From Deltaproteobacteria bacterium (GTDB lineage: Bacteria; Desulfobacterota; Desulfuromonadia; Geobacterales; Pseudopelobacteraceae): DNA of 64,000 bases. Location: assembly GCA_019162745.1 (NCBI GenBank), contig JAFLLC010000039.1, positions 1 through 64,000 on the forward strand. The letters run 5' to 3'. Each line of letters begins with the position of its first letter. The stretch's first letter is position 1. Shown here piece after piece: positions 17,631 to 26,206 of this stretch. The notes under the pieces are model-generated. The model did not search any database. It was not told the origin of the DNA and was given only the letters and a program-made list of their open reading frames with translations. The translations under genes and the position numbers were made by a program.

Positions 17631-17969
17631 TCAGTCAGATTTAATAAGTGAGAAATAGATGGTTACAAGGCCGATTACCAGGCCGCCGCCAATAAACGGC
17701 AGCATTGACGACATAGACAGGTCGTCACCTGGCGCCGGCATGGCGTAACGCATGATGGCAGCAAGGCAGATCATTATAAAAAGGCTAAGCAGGACGACCT
17801 TTGAGCGCTTGACAACTCCGAAAAAGAAAATGACGGTAATGAATAAGATTACGGCAGGATGAGAAAAGACCTGTTTGACGCTCAAATGCTGCAGCGTTCC
17901 AATCAGATTGGATGTTTCAAAAGGACGAAGGGTTTCGGCCGCTTTTTCGACCAGCTGGTTTTTATCCAT
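17631..17969 (-). CDS. Small integral membrane protein
   Basis: A 112-residue protein beginning MDKNQLVEKAAETLRPFE. About 40 polar residues, with amphipathic helices, precede three hydrophobic segments (HPAVILFITVIFFFGVV, VVLLSLFIMICLAAIM and MLPFIGGGLVIGLVTIYF). An in-frame ATG at 18035 would add 22 residues but overlaps the dnaJ terminator, so 17969 is chosen. It lies 21 bases upstream of the diheme cytochrome on the same strand, suggesting a membrane partner for it. No family recognised. Confidence 0.7.
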   Translation of the reverse strand: MDKNQLVEKAAETLRPFETSNLIGTLQHLSVKQVFSHPAVILFITVIFFFGVVKRSKVVLLSLFIMICLAAIMRYAMPAPGDDLSMSSMLPFIGGGLVIGLVTIYFSLIKSD

Positions 17970-18045
17970 TGGATGTGCCCCTAAAAGCCTCCTGAATTGG
18001 TCAAGGATAGTAAAATAGATTGCCGGCTTAGGCAAGAAATAAATA

Positions 18046-18066
18046 AGCCCGCCATTGCAGCGGGCT
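18046..18066 (-). terminator. Rho-independent terminator after dnaJ
   Basis: On the minus strand AGCCCGC pairs with GCGGGCT around a seven-base loop, followed by TATTTATTT. It lies ten bases past the dnaJ stop and upstream of the membrane-protein gene. Confidence 0.78.
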
Positions 18067-18075
18067 CAGCATTTG

Positions 18076-19209
18076 CTAACTTATAAAATCTATCACCTTA
18101 TCGAGAAAGCCCTTTTTCATCGGATGCACATCCTCACCACTGATCTTGGCAAATTCCTCCAGAAGCTCTTTCTGTTTTTTATTGAGGTTGGTAGGAGTCT
18201 CTATCCGGACAACAACCAGCTGGTCACCTCGGCCGTACCCCTGCAGTGAAGGTATTCCCTTTCCTTTCAGCCGATATATTTTACCTGATTGGGTCCCCTC
18301 GGGTATTTTCATAGAAACCTTGCCGTCGAGAGTCGGCACCTCAAGCTCACAACCGAGAGAAGCCTGGATGAAACTGATCGGGATTTCGCAGATGACGTTA
18401 TTGTCCTCACGCTGAAAGATTGCATGATCCTTGACGCTTATTGCAACGTACAGATCACCGTTTGGGCCGCCTTTTCCCTGCCCACCCTCACCGGTAACCT
18501 TGAGCCGTGAACCGGTCTCCACGCCGCCGGGGATCTTGACCGAGAGCGTCTTGGTATCTTTTGTACTCCCCTTGCCGCGACAGTCAGGGCAGGGATCCTC
18601 AACGACCTTCCCTTCGCCATTGCACTGGGCACACGTTTTGCTGACGCTGAAAAAGCCCTGCTGGTAGCGCACCTGTCCGGCTCCGCGACATGTTGGGCAG
18701 ACCTTGGGATTTGTACCGGGCCTTGATCCGGAGCCGTTGCAGGTGGCACAGCGCTTGGCAAACGGGATTTCGATCTTTTTTTCTACACCGAAAGCCGCCT
18801 CTTCAAAGCTGATCTCCATATTATAGAGCAGATCGTCGCCTCGCCGCCCCTGAGTGCGTCCTCTGCCGGCAGATCCGCCGCCAAAAACGTCACCGAAGAT
18901 GTCACCGAATATATCGCCAAAAGGGGTCCCTGCGCCGAAACCGCCAAACCCGCCACCCGAAAAACCGCCCGCACCTGAAACTGCGGCATGGCCATACTGG
19001 TCATACTGGGCACGCTTCTGGGGGTCTGCAAGCACCTCATACGCCTCTGAAGCTTCCTTGAACTTCTCTTCAGAAACCTTGTCTCCCTGGTTTTTGTCAG
19101 GATGGAACTGGACCGCCACCTTACGGAAGGCTTTTTTTATCTCTGTTTCAGAGGCATTGCGGTGAACCCCAAGCACCTCGTAATAATCCCGTTTTTCGCC
19201 GTTTGCCAC
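18076..19209 (-). CDS. dnaJ: Chaperone protein DnaJ
   Basis: A 377-residue type I Hsp40 that delivers clients to DnaK and stimulates its ATPase. It has the J-domain with HPD (36-38), a Gly/Phe-rich linker (about 75-115), four zinc-binding CXXCXGXG repeats ([32 protein letters not shown]) and a C-terminal substrate domain. Length and motifs are standard. It follows dnaK at 85 bases, with a perfect palindrome in the gap. Confidence 0.96.
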   Translation of the reverse strand: MANGEKRDYYEVLGVHRNASETEIKKAFRKVAVQFHPDKNQGDKVSEEKFKEASEAYEVLADPQKRAQYDQYGHAAVSGAGGFSGGGFGGFGAGTPFGDIFGDIFGDVFGGGSAGRGRTQGRRGDDLLYNMEISFEEAAFGVEKKIEIPFAKRCATCNGSGSRPGTNPKVCPTCRGAGQVRYQQGFFSVSKTCAQCNGEGKVVEDPCPDCRGKGSTKDTKTLSVKIPGGVETGSRLKVTGEGGQGKGGPNGDLYVAISVKDHAIFQREDNNVICEIPISFIQASLGCELEVPTLDGKVSMKIPEGTQSGKIYRLKGKGIPSLQGYGRGDQLVVVRIETPTNLNKKQKELLEEFAKISGEDVHPMKKGFLDKVIDFIS

Positions 19210-19237
19210 AATAGATCCCTTTATATCTTGAAATGCG

Positions 19238-19268
19238 TGTAGGGGCGGATTTAAAATCCGCCCCTACA
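19238..19268. repeat. 31-bp perfect palindrome between dnaK and dnaJ
   Basis: TGTAGGGGCGGATTT (19238-19252), one A, then its exact reverse complement (19254-19268). It lies within the dnaK-dnaJ spacer and has no T-run, so a terminator is less likely than a dispersed intergenic repeat or an mRNA-stabilising or attenuating hairpin. Similar GC-cored palindromes occur as repeats in many bacterial genomes; no second copy is visible in this window. Confidence 0.8.
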
Positions 19269-19294
19269 GTACTTGAAACGGTGAAGTCTCAGGG

Positions 19295-21217
19295 CTACTT
19301 CTTCTCGTCCTTAACCTCTTCAAAATCGGCATCGACAACCTTATCATCATGCGGTTTCGCAGCGCCGTCCTGCTCTGTACCAGCGGCAGCTTCGCCACCT
19401 GCGGCACCCTCAGCGCTCTTTGCATACATCGCTTCAGCCAGTTTATGGGAAGCTTCAGCCAGCTCGTCTGTCGCCTTCTTGATAGCTTCGGCGTCTTCGC
19501 CTTCCATCAGCTTCTTCAGCTCGGCAAGCTTGTTCTCGATTTTTCCCTTATCTACCGCATCAATCTTGTCACCATGCTCTTTCAGCGACTTCTCGGTTGT
19601 GTACACCATACTGTCGGCGTGGTTACGGGCTTCAATCGCTTCACGTTTTTTCTTATCTTCATCAGCGTGAGCCTCTGCATCGCGTACCATCTTGTCGATC
19701 TCTTCTTTAGATAGCCCGGAGGATGCGGTGATGCTGATTGACTGTTCCTTGCCGGTGCCGAGATCTTTGGCCGAAACATGCACGATACCGTTGGCATCGA
19801 TGTCGAAGGTTACTTCGATCTGCGGCAGACCGCGCGGTGCTGACGGAATACCGGAAAGTTCAAAGTTCCCGAGTGTTTTGTTGTCGCGTGCCATTTCACG
19901 TTCACCCTGCAGAACGTGGATTGAAACTGCCGGCTGGTTGTCGGCTGCAGTTGAAAAAACCTGGCTCTTGCGACATGGAATGGTGGTATTTTTTTCAATC
20001 AGTTTGGTCATTACGCTGCCAAGCGTCTCGATACCAAGAGAAAGCGGCGTAACATCAAGCAGCAGTACATCCTTGACATCGCCTCTCAGAACACCACCCT
20101 GGATACCGGCGCCGATGGCGACAACTTCATCCGGGTTGACTCCCTTATTAGGCACTTTACCGAAAATATCTTCGACTTTCTTCTGAACAGCGGGCATACG
20201 CGTCATACCACCGACCAGAATGACTTCATCTATCTGGCTGGCAGTCAGTCCGGCATCTTTCAGGGCTGTGCGGCAGGGGCCATCAAGCTTTGCCAGAAGT
20301 TCGGCACAGATCGACTCCAGTTTGGCGCGGGTAAGCTTCAGGGTCAGATGTTTCGGACCGGAGGCATCGGCGGTGATGAACGGGAGGTTGATGTCGGTTT
20401 CAACAGAAGTGGAAAGTTCGCACTTGGCTTTTTCTGCAGCCTCTTTGAGACGCTGGAGAGCCATCTTGTCACCGCGCAGATCAATCCCCTGATCTTTTTT
20501 GAACTCATCGGCGATCCAGTCGATAACTAACTGGTCGAAGTCTTCTCCGCCCAGAAATGTATCGCCGTTGGTTGATTTAACCTCGAATACGCCGTCACCG
20601 AGCTCCAAGATGGAAACATCGAACGTACCGCCGCCAAGGTCGAATACGGCAATTTTCTCATCTTTTTTCTTGTCCAGACCGTATGCCAGAGCGGCAGCGG
20701 TCGGCTCGTTAATGATTCGCAGTACGTTCAGACCGGCGATCTTGCCTGCGTCCTTGGTCGCCTGACGCTGGGAATCATCAAAGTAGGCCGGCACAGTGAT
20801 AACAGCATCGGTAACGCTGGCCCCCAGATAGTCCTCAGCGGTTTTTTTCATTTTCTGCAGAATCATTGCCGAAATTTCCGGAGCAGAATAGCGCTTGCCG
20901 CGTACTTCTACCCAGGCGTCACCGTTGTCGGCTTTGACAATTTTGAACGGTGAAATAGCGATATCCTTCTTAACCGCTTCAGTATCATACTTGCGCCCAA
21001 TCAGACGTTTGATGGAATAGAGGGTGTTCTCCGGGTTGGTAACCGCCTGACGCTTGGCCTGCTGACCTACCAGCCGCTCGCCGCTGTCAGTAATAGCGAC
21101 CATCGAAGGTGTGGTGCGCCCCCCTTCGGAGTTGGCAATAACAACCGGCTCGCCACCTTCCATGATTGAAACACAAGAATTGGTTGTCCCGAGGTCAATT
21201 CCGATTACTTTACTCAT
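19295..21217 (-). CDS. dnaK: Chaperone protein DnaK (Hsp70)
   Basis: A 640-residue ATP-dependent chaperone. The N-terminal [17 protein letters not shown], the phosphate loop [14 protein letters not shown] and [17 protein letters not shown] mark the nucleotide domain. The substrate-binding part begins at about 390 ([17 protein letters not shown]) and a helical lid follows. The acidic tail ends [14 protein letters not shown] precedes the ATG by eight bases. Upstream is a TTGTTT-17-TATCTT promoter of its own, so dnaK may be transcribed separately as well as from hrcA. Confidence 0.97.
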   Translation of the reverse strand: MSKVIGIDLGTTNSCVSIMEGGEPVVIANSEGGRTTPSMVAITDSGERLVGQQAKRQAVTNPENTLYSIKRLIGRKYDTEAVKKDIAISPFKIVKADNGDAWVEVRGKRYSAPEISAMILQKMKKTAEDYLGASVTDAVITVPAYFDDSQRQATKDAGKIAGLNVLRIINEPTAAALAYGLDKKKDEKIAVFDLGGGTFDVSILELGDGVFEVKSTNGDTFLGGEDFDQLVIDWIADEFKKDQGIDLRGDKMALQRLKEAAEKAKCELSTSVETDINLPFITADASGPKHLTLKLTRAKLESICAELLAKLDGPCRTALKDAGLTASQIDEVILVGGMTRMPAVQKKVEDIFGKVPNKGVNPDEVVAIGAGIQGGVLRGDVKDVLLLDVTPLSLGIETLGSVMTKLIEKNTTIPCRKSQVFSTAADNQPAVSIHVLQGEREMARDNKTLGNFELSGIPSAPRGLPQIEVTFDIDANGIVHVSAKDLGTGKEQSISITASSGLSKEEIDKMVRDAEAHADEDKKKREAIEARNHADSMVYTTEKSLKEHGDKIDAVDKGKIENKLAELKKLMEGEDAEAIKKATDELAEASHKLAEAMYAKSAEGAAGGEAAAGTEQDGAAKPHDDKVVDADFEEVKDEKK

Positions 21218-21252
21218 AATGTGTAGTCCTCCTTTTTGGATGCTCTGATAGC

Positions 21253-21281
21253 AAGATATTCATCGTGTTTAGAAAAAACAA
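21253..21281 (-). promoter_or_regulatory. Putative dnaK promoter
   Basis: On the minus strand TTGTTT (complement of 21276-21281) is separated by 17 bases from TATCTT (complement of 21253-21258), 36 bases before the dnaK ATG. The layout matches the promoters of hrcA and hsp20 in this window. There is no CIRCE copy here. Confidence 0.45.
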
Positions 21282-21294
21282 GGCCCATAAAAAA

Positions 21295-21894
21295 TTATTT
21301 TAGCGGCGTCGCCACTGTCACCATGGCTGGACGCAGCAAACGTTCTTTAAGCATGTATCCTTTCTGGTACTCTTCAACGACTGTGTTCGGTTCATACTGA
21401 TCAGTCGGCACCTGCGCCATCGCCTGATGGTAGGCTGAATCAAATGGAGATCCGGCCGCCTCAATAGGGGTAACGTTAAACTTTTTGAGCGTAGTCAGCA
21501 GCATGGCATGAGTCATACGGATCCCCTCAACAACGGCCCCCAGACCATCTTCAGAGGCATGTGCAAGGGCCCGCTCAAGATTATCTATGATCGGCAGTAT
21601 CTCTTCAAGCAGTGACTTGTTGCCGTAATTCAGCAGCTCTTCCTTTTCGCGCCCTACCCGCTTGCGGTAGTTCTCCAGATCGGCCCGCTCCCGCAGAAAA
21701 CGATCCCAGTTCTCGCGGGCTTCCTTTTCTTTGACCGCCAACTGCTCTTCAAGCGACAGTTCTCCCGCCGGAGCAGTGACTTCAGAAGGGCTTTCCTCCT
21801 CGGCAACGGTTTCAGACTTTTCAATCTCAACAATATCTTTTGGTTCCATGGATTTGTGTCCTTTTGCTGATTTCATGTGGTGGCGTTCTTTCAC
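21295..21894 (-). CDS. grpE: Nucleotide exchange factor GrpE
   Basis: A 199-residue DnaK cofactor that releases ADP. The first 45 residues are acidic and disordered; a long coiled-coil follows ([35 protein letters not shown]) and then the compact C-terminal beta-domain ([38 protein letters not shown]). Length is typical. The ATG at 21894 may be replaced by [10 protein letters not shown] (21876), which removes six residues. It lies 18 bases after hrcA. Confidence 0.95.
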   Translation of the reverse strand: MKERHHMKSAKGHKSMEPKDIVEIEKSETVAEEESPSEVTAPAGELSLEEQLAVKEKEARENWDRFLRERADLENYRKRVGREKEELLNYGNKSLLEEILPIIDNLERALAHASEDGLGAVVEGIRMTHAMLLTTLKKFNVTPIEAAGSPFDSAYHQAMAQVPTDQYEPNTVVEEYQKGYMLKERLLRPAMVTVATPLK

Positions 21895-21912
21895 TGAATT
21901 AATTACCTGTAA

Positions 21913-22944
21913 TCAGACTTCACTTAACAGCTTGCTGATCATTCGTGCGGTGTAATCCACAATCGGGATAACGCTTGAATATCCCATCCGGGTCGGGCCG
22001 ATTACCCCCAACATTCCAACCGTGTTGCTGCTGGTGACAAACCGGGAGGTAATCAGACTGATACCGGCTGACTGACTGAGCGACGTTTCCGACCCGATAT
22101 AAATCTGCACCCCTTCCGCAGACATACAGCGCGACAGCAGTTGAACGAGCACCCCCTTCTGTTCAAACGCCTGATAGATCTCTTTCATCCTGGCCGCATC
22201 ACTGAATTCAGGTTGGTCAAGAATACGGGCCTGCCCTTCAACAAAAATTTCGTCCCCTTCTGCCCTCACCGCCTGCTCGCTTATTTTCAGGGTGCGAGAG
22301 AGGAGTTGATCATACTGCCCCTTCTCAGAGGCCATCTCCTCAAGGATCAGTTTGCGAACTTGAGTGATCGTTAAACCCTGCATCCTGTCATTCAGATAGT
22401 TGCCCATCCTGACGAGTTCCTCAGGTGCGTAGTCATCTCCCGTTTCAATCAGGCGGTTCTGCACCGCCCCTTTATTGGAGACCAGTACCGCCAGAATTTT
22501 GCGTTGGCCAATACGTATAAATTCTATATGGCGAAATACATCAGCGGTAAAACTGGGAGCGACCACAATACCCATATAGTTTGAAAGCTGTGACAGCGTG
22601 CGGCTGGTCTCTTTCAAGATCCCGGACAGCCCGGTGCCAGCATGGCGGCAGTGACTGATAATCTGGCGTTTCTCATCACGGCTGACCTGACGCAGGGCGA
22701 CCAGAGAGTCGACATAAAAACGGTAGGCCTTTTCAGTCGGGATCCGGCCGGCCGACGTGTGCGGCGATGTCAGCAGCCCCATCTCTTCAAGGTTGGCCAT
22801 GACACTGCGTACGGTTGCCGATGAAAGCGTCAGCGCATGACGCCGGGCAACGGCGCCGCTGCCAACCGGCTCAGCCGTTTCAATATAATCTTCAACGATC
22901 GCTTCCAGTATCTGTCTGCTACGGGGGGTAAGTTCTATTCCCAT
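21913..22944 (-). CDS. hrcA: Heat-inducible transcription repressor HrcA
   Basis: A 343-residue repressor that binds the CIRCE operator until GroEL availability falls. N-terminal winged helix (LTPRSRQILEAIVEDYIET, SSATVRSVMANLEEMGLL), the GRIPTEKAYRFYVDSL motif, and the GAF-like and C-terminal parts ending LGVIGPTRMGYSSVIPIVDYTA. The frame could start at 22968, but that ATG lies inside the CIRCE element, so the ATG at 22944 is chosen and gives the usual length. First gene of hrcA-grpE-dnaK-dnaJ, autoregulated through CIRCE. Confidence 0.95.
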   Translation of the reverse strand: MGIELTPRSRQILEAIVEDYIETAEPVGSGAVARRHALTLSSATVRSVMANLEEMGLLTSPHTSAGRIPTEKAYRFYVDSLVALRQVSRDEKRQIISHCRHAGTGLSGILKETSRTLSQLSNYMGIVVAPSFTADVFRHIEFIRIGQRKILAVLVSNKGAVQNRLIETGDDYAPEELVRMGNYLNDRMQGLTITQVRKLILEEMASEKGQYDQLLSRTLKISEQAVRAEGDEIFVEGQARILDQPEFSDAARMKEIYQAFEQKGVLVQLLSRCMSAEGVQIYIGSETSLSQSAGISLITSRFVTSSNTVGMLGVIGPTRMGYSSVIPIVDYTARMISKLLSEV

Positions 22945-22961
22945 GTCATGACCCCAAAAAA

Positions 22962-22988
22962 ACAGCACTCATCACTGGCGAGTGCTAA
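22962..22988 (-). promoter_or_regulatory. CIRCE operator upstream of hrcA
   Basis: On the minus strand TTAGCACTC, nine bases (GCCAGTGAT), then GAGTGCTGT. The first arm matches the CIRCE consensus fully and the second matches 7 of 9. It sits just downstream of the hrcA promoter and 17 bases before the hrcA start, the usual position for HrcA autorepression. Confidence 0.93.
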
Positions 22989-22995
22989 CAGTTTC

Positions 22996-23024
22996 AAGGT
23001 AATAAGCAACTCTGTTATTGTCAA
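22996..23024 (-). promoter_or_regulatory. Putative hrcA promoter
   Basis: On the minus strand TTGACA (complement of 23019-23024), a 17-base spacer and TACCTT (complement of 22996-23001), immediately upstream of CIRCE. The -35 is perfect for a sigma-70-type promoter. Confidence 0.65.
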
Positions 23025-23048
23025 GGAGATCTCAGGAGATTTATTGAA

Positions 23049-23996
23049 TCAGACGTGGTTGCGCAGCATCAGCTGGGCAGGATGCGGCGCCAGATACACC
23101 TGTCCCTTCAGATATTGCTGATCATATTTATTGATATAGTGCTTGAGCAGAGTTATCGGTACGATCAGCGGCAGCATACCATCATGATACTGGCCGATAA
23201 CCTCCAGAAGTTCCACTTTTTCGTCCGGTGAAAGCTGCTGTTTGAAATAACCCATGATGTGCTGCAGCACGTTGGTGTTCTTTTTAACGGTCGCATGGAG
23301 AGCGAGGCCTTTCATGAAAAGCTCCTCGTAGCGCTGCAGCAGATCCGGCAGATTCAGCTCTGCTCCATGGGCCACAAGCGAACCCATCTCACGGTAGATC
23401 TGCGGACTGTGAGCCATCATCAGTAATTTGTAGGCAGTATGGAACTCTACCAGACCCCCTACTGTCGGTTTTTCTGCCAGAAAATCCTTCCAGCGGCGAT
23501 AACTGAAAATCCGTTCGATGAAATTTTCCCGTATCGGTGCATCATTCAGACGCCCCTCCTCCTCCATCGGCAGAAGCGGGAAACGAGCGGCAAATGCCGC
23601 AGCAAACAGGCCGCTGCCGACCTTCTGTGCCTGACAGTTGTTGTACACTTTGACCCGGAAAAGTCCGCAGCTGGGGGAACTTTTTTTGAAAATAAAACCG
23701 CATAAATCCTCACGTTCCAGCGTTTCAATTATTGCAGAACAGTAAGCCACCAGCTGTTCGCTCTTGTCTACCCGCGTCTTACCGGTCATAAGGCGAGGAG
23801 CGTCAGGATCACCCTCAAGCCGCATCGCTTCCCTGGGAGTCGGCAGGCCGCAGCCAACCTCAGGGCAGACCGGGACAAAGGCGAAATATTTTCCCAAGTT
23901 ATCGGTGATGTAGCGATCATGTTTATGGCCGCCGTCATAGCGAACATGCTCCCCCAACAGACAGGCGCTAACGCCGATTAAGATTGGTTGCGTCAT
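23049..23996 (-). CDS. DUF523/DUF1722 two-domain protein
   Basis: A 315-residue protein. Residues about 1-145 are DUF523, with cysteine motifs at GVSACLLGEHVRYDGGHK, VCPEVGCGLPTPREAM and KSSPSCGL. The C-terminal part is DUF1722 (YbgA-like), with LVEFHTAYKLLMMAHSPQIYR and YFKQQLSPDEKVELLEVI. The conserved cysteines suggest metal or Fe-S binding, and fused DUF523-DUF1722 proteins are common, but the function is unproven. The first ATG (24005) overlaps the upstream stop with GGAG only two bases away; ATG 23996 has good spacing from the same GGAG and is chosen. It follows the kinase-like gene with five bases between stop and start. Confidence 0.87.
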   Translation of the reverse strand: MTQPILIGVSACLLGEHVRYDGGHKHDRYITDNLGKYFAFVPVCPEVGCGLPTPREAMRLEGDPDAPRLMTGKTRVDKSEQLVAYCSAIIETLEREDLCGFIFKKSSPSCGLFRVKVYNNCQAQKVGSGLFAAAFAARFPLLPMEEEGRLNDAPIRENFIERIFSYRRWKDFLAEKPTVGGLVEFHTAYKLLMMAHSPQIYREMGSLVAHGAELNLPDLLQRYEELFMKGLALHATVKKNTNVLQHIMGYFKQQLSPDEKVELLEVIGQYHDGMLPLIVPITLLKHYINKYDQQYLKGQVYLAPHPAQLMLRNHV

Positions 23997-24001
23997 ACTT
24001 A

Positions 24002-24715
24002 TCATTCTCCATATCTGGCAAACACAAAATCAGCTATCGTGTGGGCAATTCCCCCCGGCGTGATACGATCGTTATTAAACAGCATATGATACAGTGCCGA
24101 ATCATGGCCATCCTGATCGAGAAAGACCTTATTGAAATGATCGCGCGACTTTTGCTGACGGTGCATCAAATTTTCCGCCTCTTCCATTTCCAGCTTTAAG
24201 CGGTGGGCGAGCGTAGCCGCTTTAAAAGCACCGGAACCGTATATCCTGAAGTTGCTGGAATGTTCTATATGCCTGGTAATGATAGCCCCGCCCAGTTCTA
24301 CGATGATCACGTTCCCCTGTTCCGCCAGCGCAACGACGTGGCTGGAGAGAAGCCTGAAGCACTCCTGATCGCTTTTCCAGCGTGGCGAGAAGGTCGCCAG
24401 AACCTCGTTCAGAATCCGGTTGTTTTCTCCCAGCGTCTGCAGAATATCCTCCGAAATATGATGACGCCGTGCAACCTCCTCCAGAACGTCCTTATCGATC
24501 AATATCCATTCATCACCTGTCCTCTGCATCATCAGCTCACGCAGAAGCTCGGCAACCGGATACCCTTCACAGCCATATTCGCGTGAGATAGTAATGCATG
24601 GCCGTGGTTTATGTTTTTGGTGCTGTCGTGCCGCTTTTTCCTTCTGCCTGCGATTGTACTCCTCCAGAGAGCCTATTCGCAGATCAACCGAAGGTATCAA
24701 TAAGTTTTCCGGCAT
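24002..24715 (-). CDS. Cytidylate kinase-like family protein
   Basis: A 237-residue protein of the cytidylate-kinase-like group. It has ITISREYGCEGYPVAELL (the modified P-loop region typical of this group), then WILIDKDVLEEVA and a long helical part. The classic GXXXXGK(S/T) Walker A of true CMP kinase is missing, so substrate and even kinase activity are uncertain. AAGGAGG lies seven bases before the ATG. It is followed tightly by the DUF523/DUF1722 gene. Confidence 0.8.
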   Translation of the reverse strand: MPENLLIPSVDLRIGSLEEYNRRQKEKAARQHQKHKPRPCITISREYGCEGYPVAELLRELMMQRTGDEWILIDKDVLEEVARRHHISEDILQTLGENNRILNEVLATFSPRWKSDQECFRLLSSHVVALAEQGNVIIVELGGAIITRHIEHSSNFRIYGSGAFKAATLAHRLKLEMEEAENLMHRQQKSRDHFNKVFLDQDGHDSALYHMLFNNDRITPGGIAHTIADFVFARYGE

Positions 24716-24877
24716 AGCGTCCTCCTTGAACTACGGTTATCCTGCTTCAGCTCTGATACTGTTTACGCCGTGGAATCAATATTTCTTTTCCCCACTTATG
24801 GAAGTCTACCATACAATGTCGCTCAACTCCAGATAGTCAATGACAGTTCAGGAAATATTCTGCCGGACAAAACTCAC

Positions 24878-25801
24878 TCAAGTACCCGCTATTAATTCGT
24901 ATTTCGCCCCCGCAGCTACGTTCAGCACAGCCTGTACAGCCGCATGAATCTGGTCCAGATCATTGAACAGCCGGATACTGTCTTTCAGGAACGTAAGCGT
25001 GCGCACACCGCTTCCTCCAGCCCAGATTGCCACACCCTCAGGCAGCAGCGCCCGCAACTTAACCAGTTGCGAAGCAATGGTGCGGCGTCCCATATAATCG
25101 CTGCAGGATATACCGACAATGCTGCAGCCACTCTCGATAGCACCACGTACAATCTCTTCCAGCGGAGTCTGCACACCAATCAGAACGACCCCCGCTCCCT
25201 CCAGACGGAGCATGCATGCCGCCATGAGCAGGCCGATGCCGTGCTGTTCTCCCGGCAGGGTCGTCAGCATAATTTTAGGGTTTCCATCCCCTGGAGGTAA
25301 TCCGTTTAACGCCACTGTCAACACCGTTCTTATCGTTTCGGCATAATAATGCTCGTCAAGAATACCAACCCTTCCTTCAAACCATGCTTGACCCACGGCA
25401 TGATTCATTGGCGCCACAACGTCAGTCAAAAAGTATCGCAGCCCGCGCTGATGAAGCAAGGTGTCTAACTGGCTGATCAACCCGGAACCAAACCCACTGG
25501 TGAGTATATCCATCAACATCTTTACATCGGCAGGCACTAAAGCTGAGTTGTCCGGCTGAAACGTCAGCTGCTGCAACTGCTGGTACTCCAGCTTAACGAG
25601 CTTTCCCGGCTGCATGCCGCTATCTTGCAGCTGCTTGATCAGCCGCAGCCGAAGCAACTGTTCATCGGGATAGATTCGCTCGCCACGTTCGTTGCGCGAC
25701 GGGGTCGGGAATCCGTAGCGACGTTCCCACACGCGCAGTGTATCACGGCTGATACCGCTTTCTCGTTCTATGTCCGAAATTGAAAACATACAGTTGGTCA
25801 T
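24878..25801 (-). CDS. CarH/LitR-like MerR-family regulator with B12-binding domain
   Basis: A 307-residue regulator. Residues 5-75 are a MerR winged helix (FSISDIERESGISRDTLRVW, ERRYGFPTPSRNERGERIY). A four-helix segment (about 90-165) carries W140-x9-E150-H151, the W-x9-EH signature of the AdoCbl-sensing photoreceptor CarH. The Rossmann cobalamin domain has GEQHGIG with the likely cobalt ligand His187, ISCSDY and WAGGSGV. The residue after Trp140 is Phe141, where CarH has a His. The start at ATG 25801 has AGGA upstream; the frame runs open to 25843. Divergent from a small gene and an EAL gene, which may be its targets. Confidence 0.88.
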   Translation of the reverse strand: MTNCMFSISDIERESGISRDTLRVWERRYGFPTPSRNERGERIYPDEQLLRLRLIKQLQDSGMQPGKLVKLEYQQLQQLTFQPDNSALVPADVKMLMDILTSGFGSGLISQLDTLLHQRGLRYFLTDVVAPMNHAVGQAWFEGRVGILDEHYYAETIRTVLTVALNGLPPGDGNPKIMLTTLPGEQHGIGLLMAACMLRLEGAGVVLIGVQTPLEEIVRGAIESGCSIVGISCSDYMGRRTIASQLVKLRALLPEGVAIWAGGSGVRTLTFLKDSIRLFNDLDQIHAAVQAVLNVAAGAKYELIAGT

Positions 25802-25803
25802 AT

Positions 25804-25860
25804 TTGTCCTAGACAACATATAAATATTGTGTAAAATTAGCATTAGATTTTGTCTTTGTC
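25804..25860. promoter_or_regulatory. TTGTC repeats in the divergent control region
   Basis: The gap between the CarH-like gene and the small gene carries a palindrome, TTGTC-cta-GACAA (25804-25816), and two more TTGTC copies at 25850-25854 and 25856-25860. The palindrome lies in the leader of the regulator and overlaps its ribosome site. This is a candidate operator for the regulator; MerR-type sites are usually palindromic, but none of this is tested. Confidence 0.4.
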
Positions 25861-25889
25861 CATTTTAAACAGAAAGGAAGTATAAGTAT

Positions 25890-26132
25890 ATGTCAATGAC
25901 CAGCTATATTGATGATCGCTATGATGACACCTTTGAATTGGTGCACGAGAATTTAGAAAAAATAGTACTCAAAAATCCTGATAGCGCAGAAAGTCTCATC
26001 CGGGGGCGATTGAAGAGTCTCTATGTCAGGCAGGGTAACGACTGGACAGGACGCGGCGCGATCGGCAACGCAGGACTTGACGCTACTATTGCAGCACATG
26101 AGAGCTTATTGGTGCAACTGACCAGCCACTGA
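25890..26132 (+). CDS. Small hypothetical protein divergent from the CarH-like regulator
   Basis: An 80-residue soluble protein, acidic at the N-terminus (SYIDDRYDDTFELVHENLEK), with a mixed middle (SAESLIRGRLKSLYVRQGND) and a Gly/Ala-rich helix near the end. No signal, membrane segment or metal motif. A good AAGGAAG ribosome site lies ten bases before ATG 25890, which supports translation. No family recognised. It shares the control region with the regulator and precedes the EAL gene by 74 bases. Confidence 0.68.
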   Translation: MSMTSYIDDRYDDTFELVHENLEKIVLKNPDSAESLIRGRLKSLYVRQGNDWTGRGAIGNAGLDATIAAHESLLVQLTSH

Positions 26133-26206
26133 TGTTTGCCAGAGACAATCGGCTTTACTGTTGATCTGTTCCCTGCAGGTAAACTTTGGGACAAAGGAGT
26201 ATCTGT

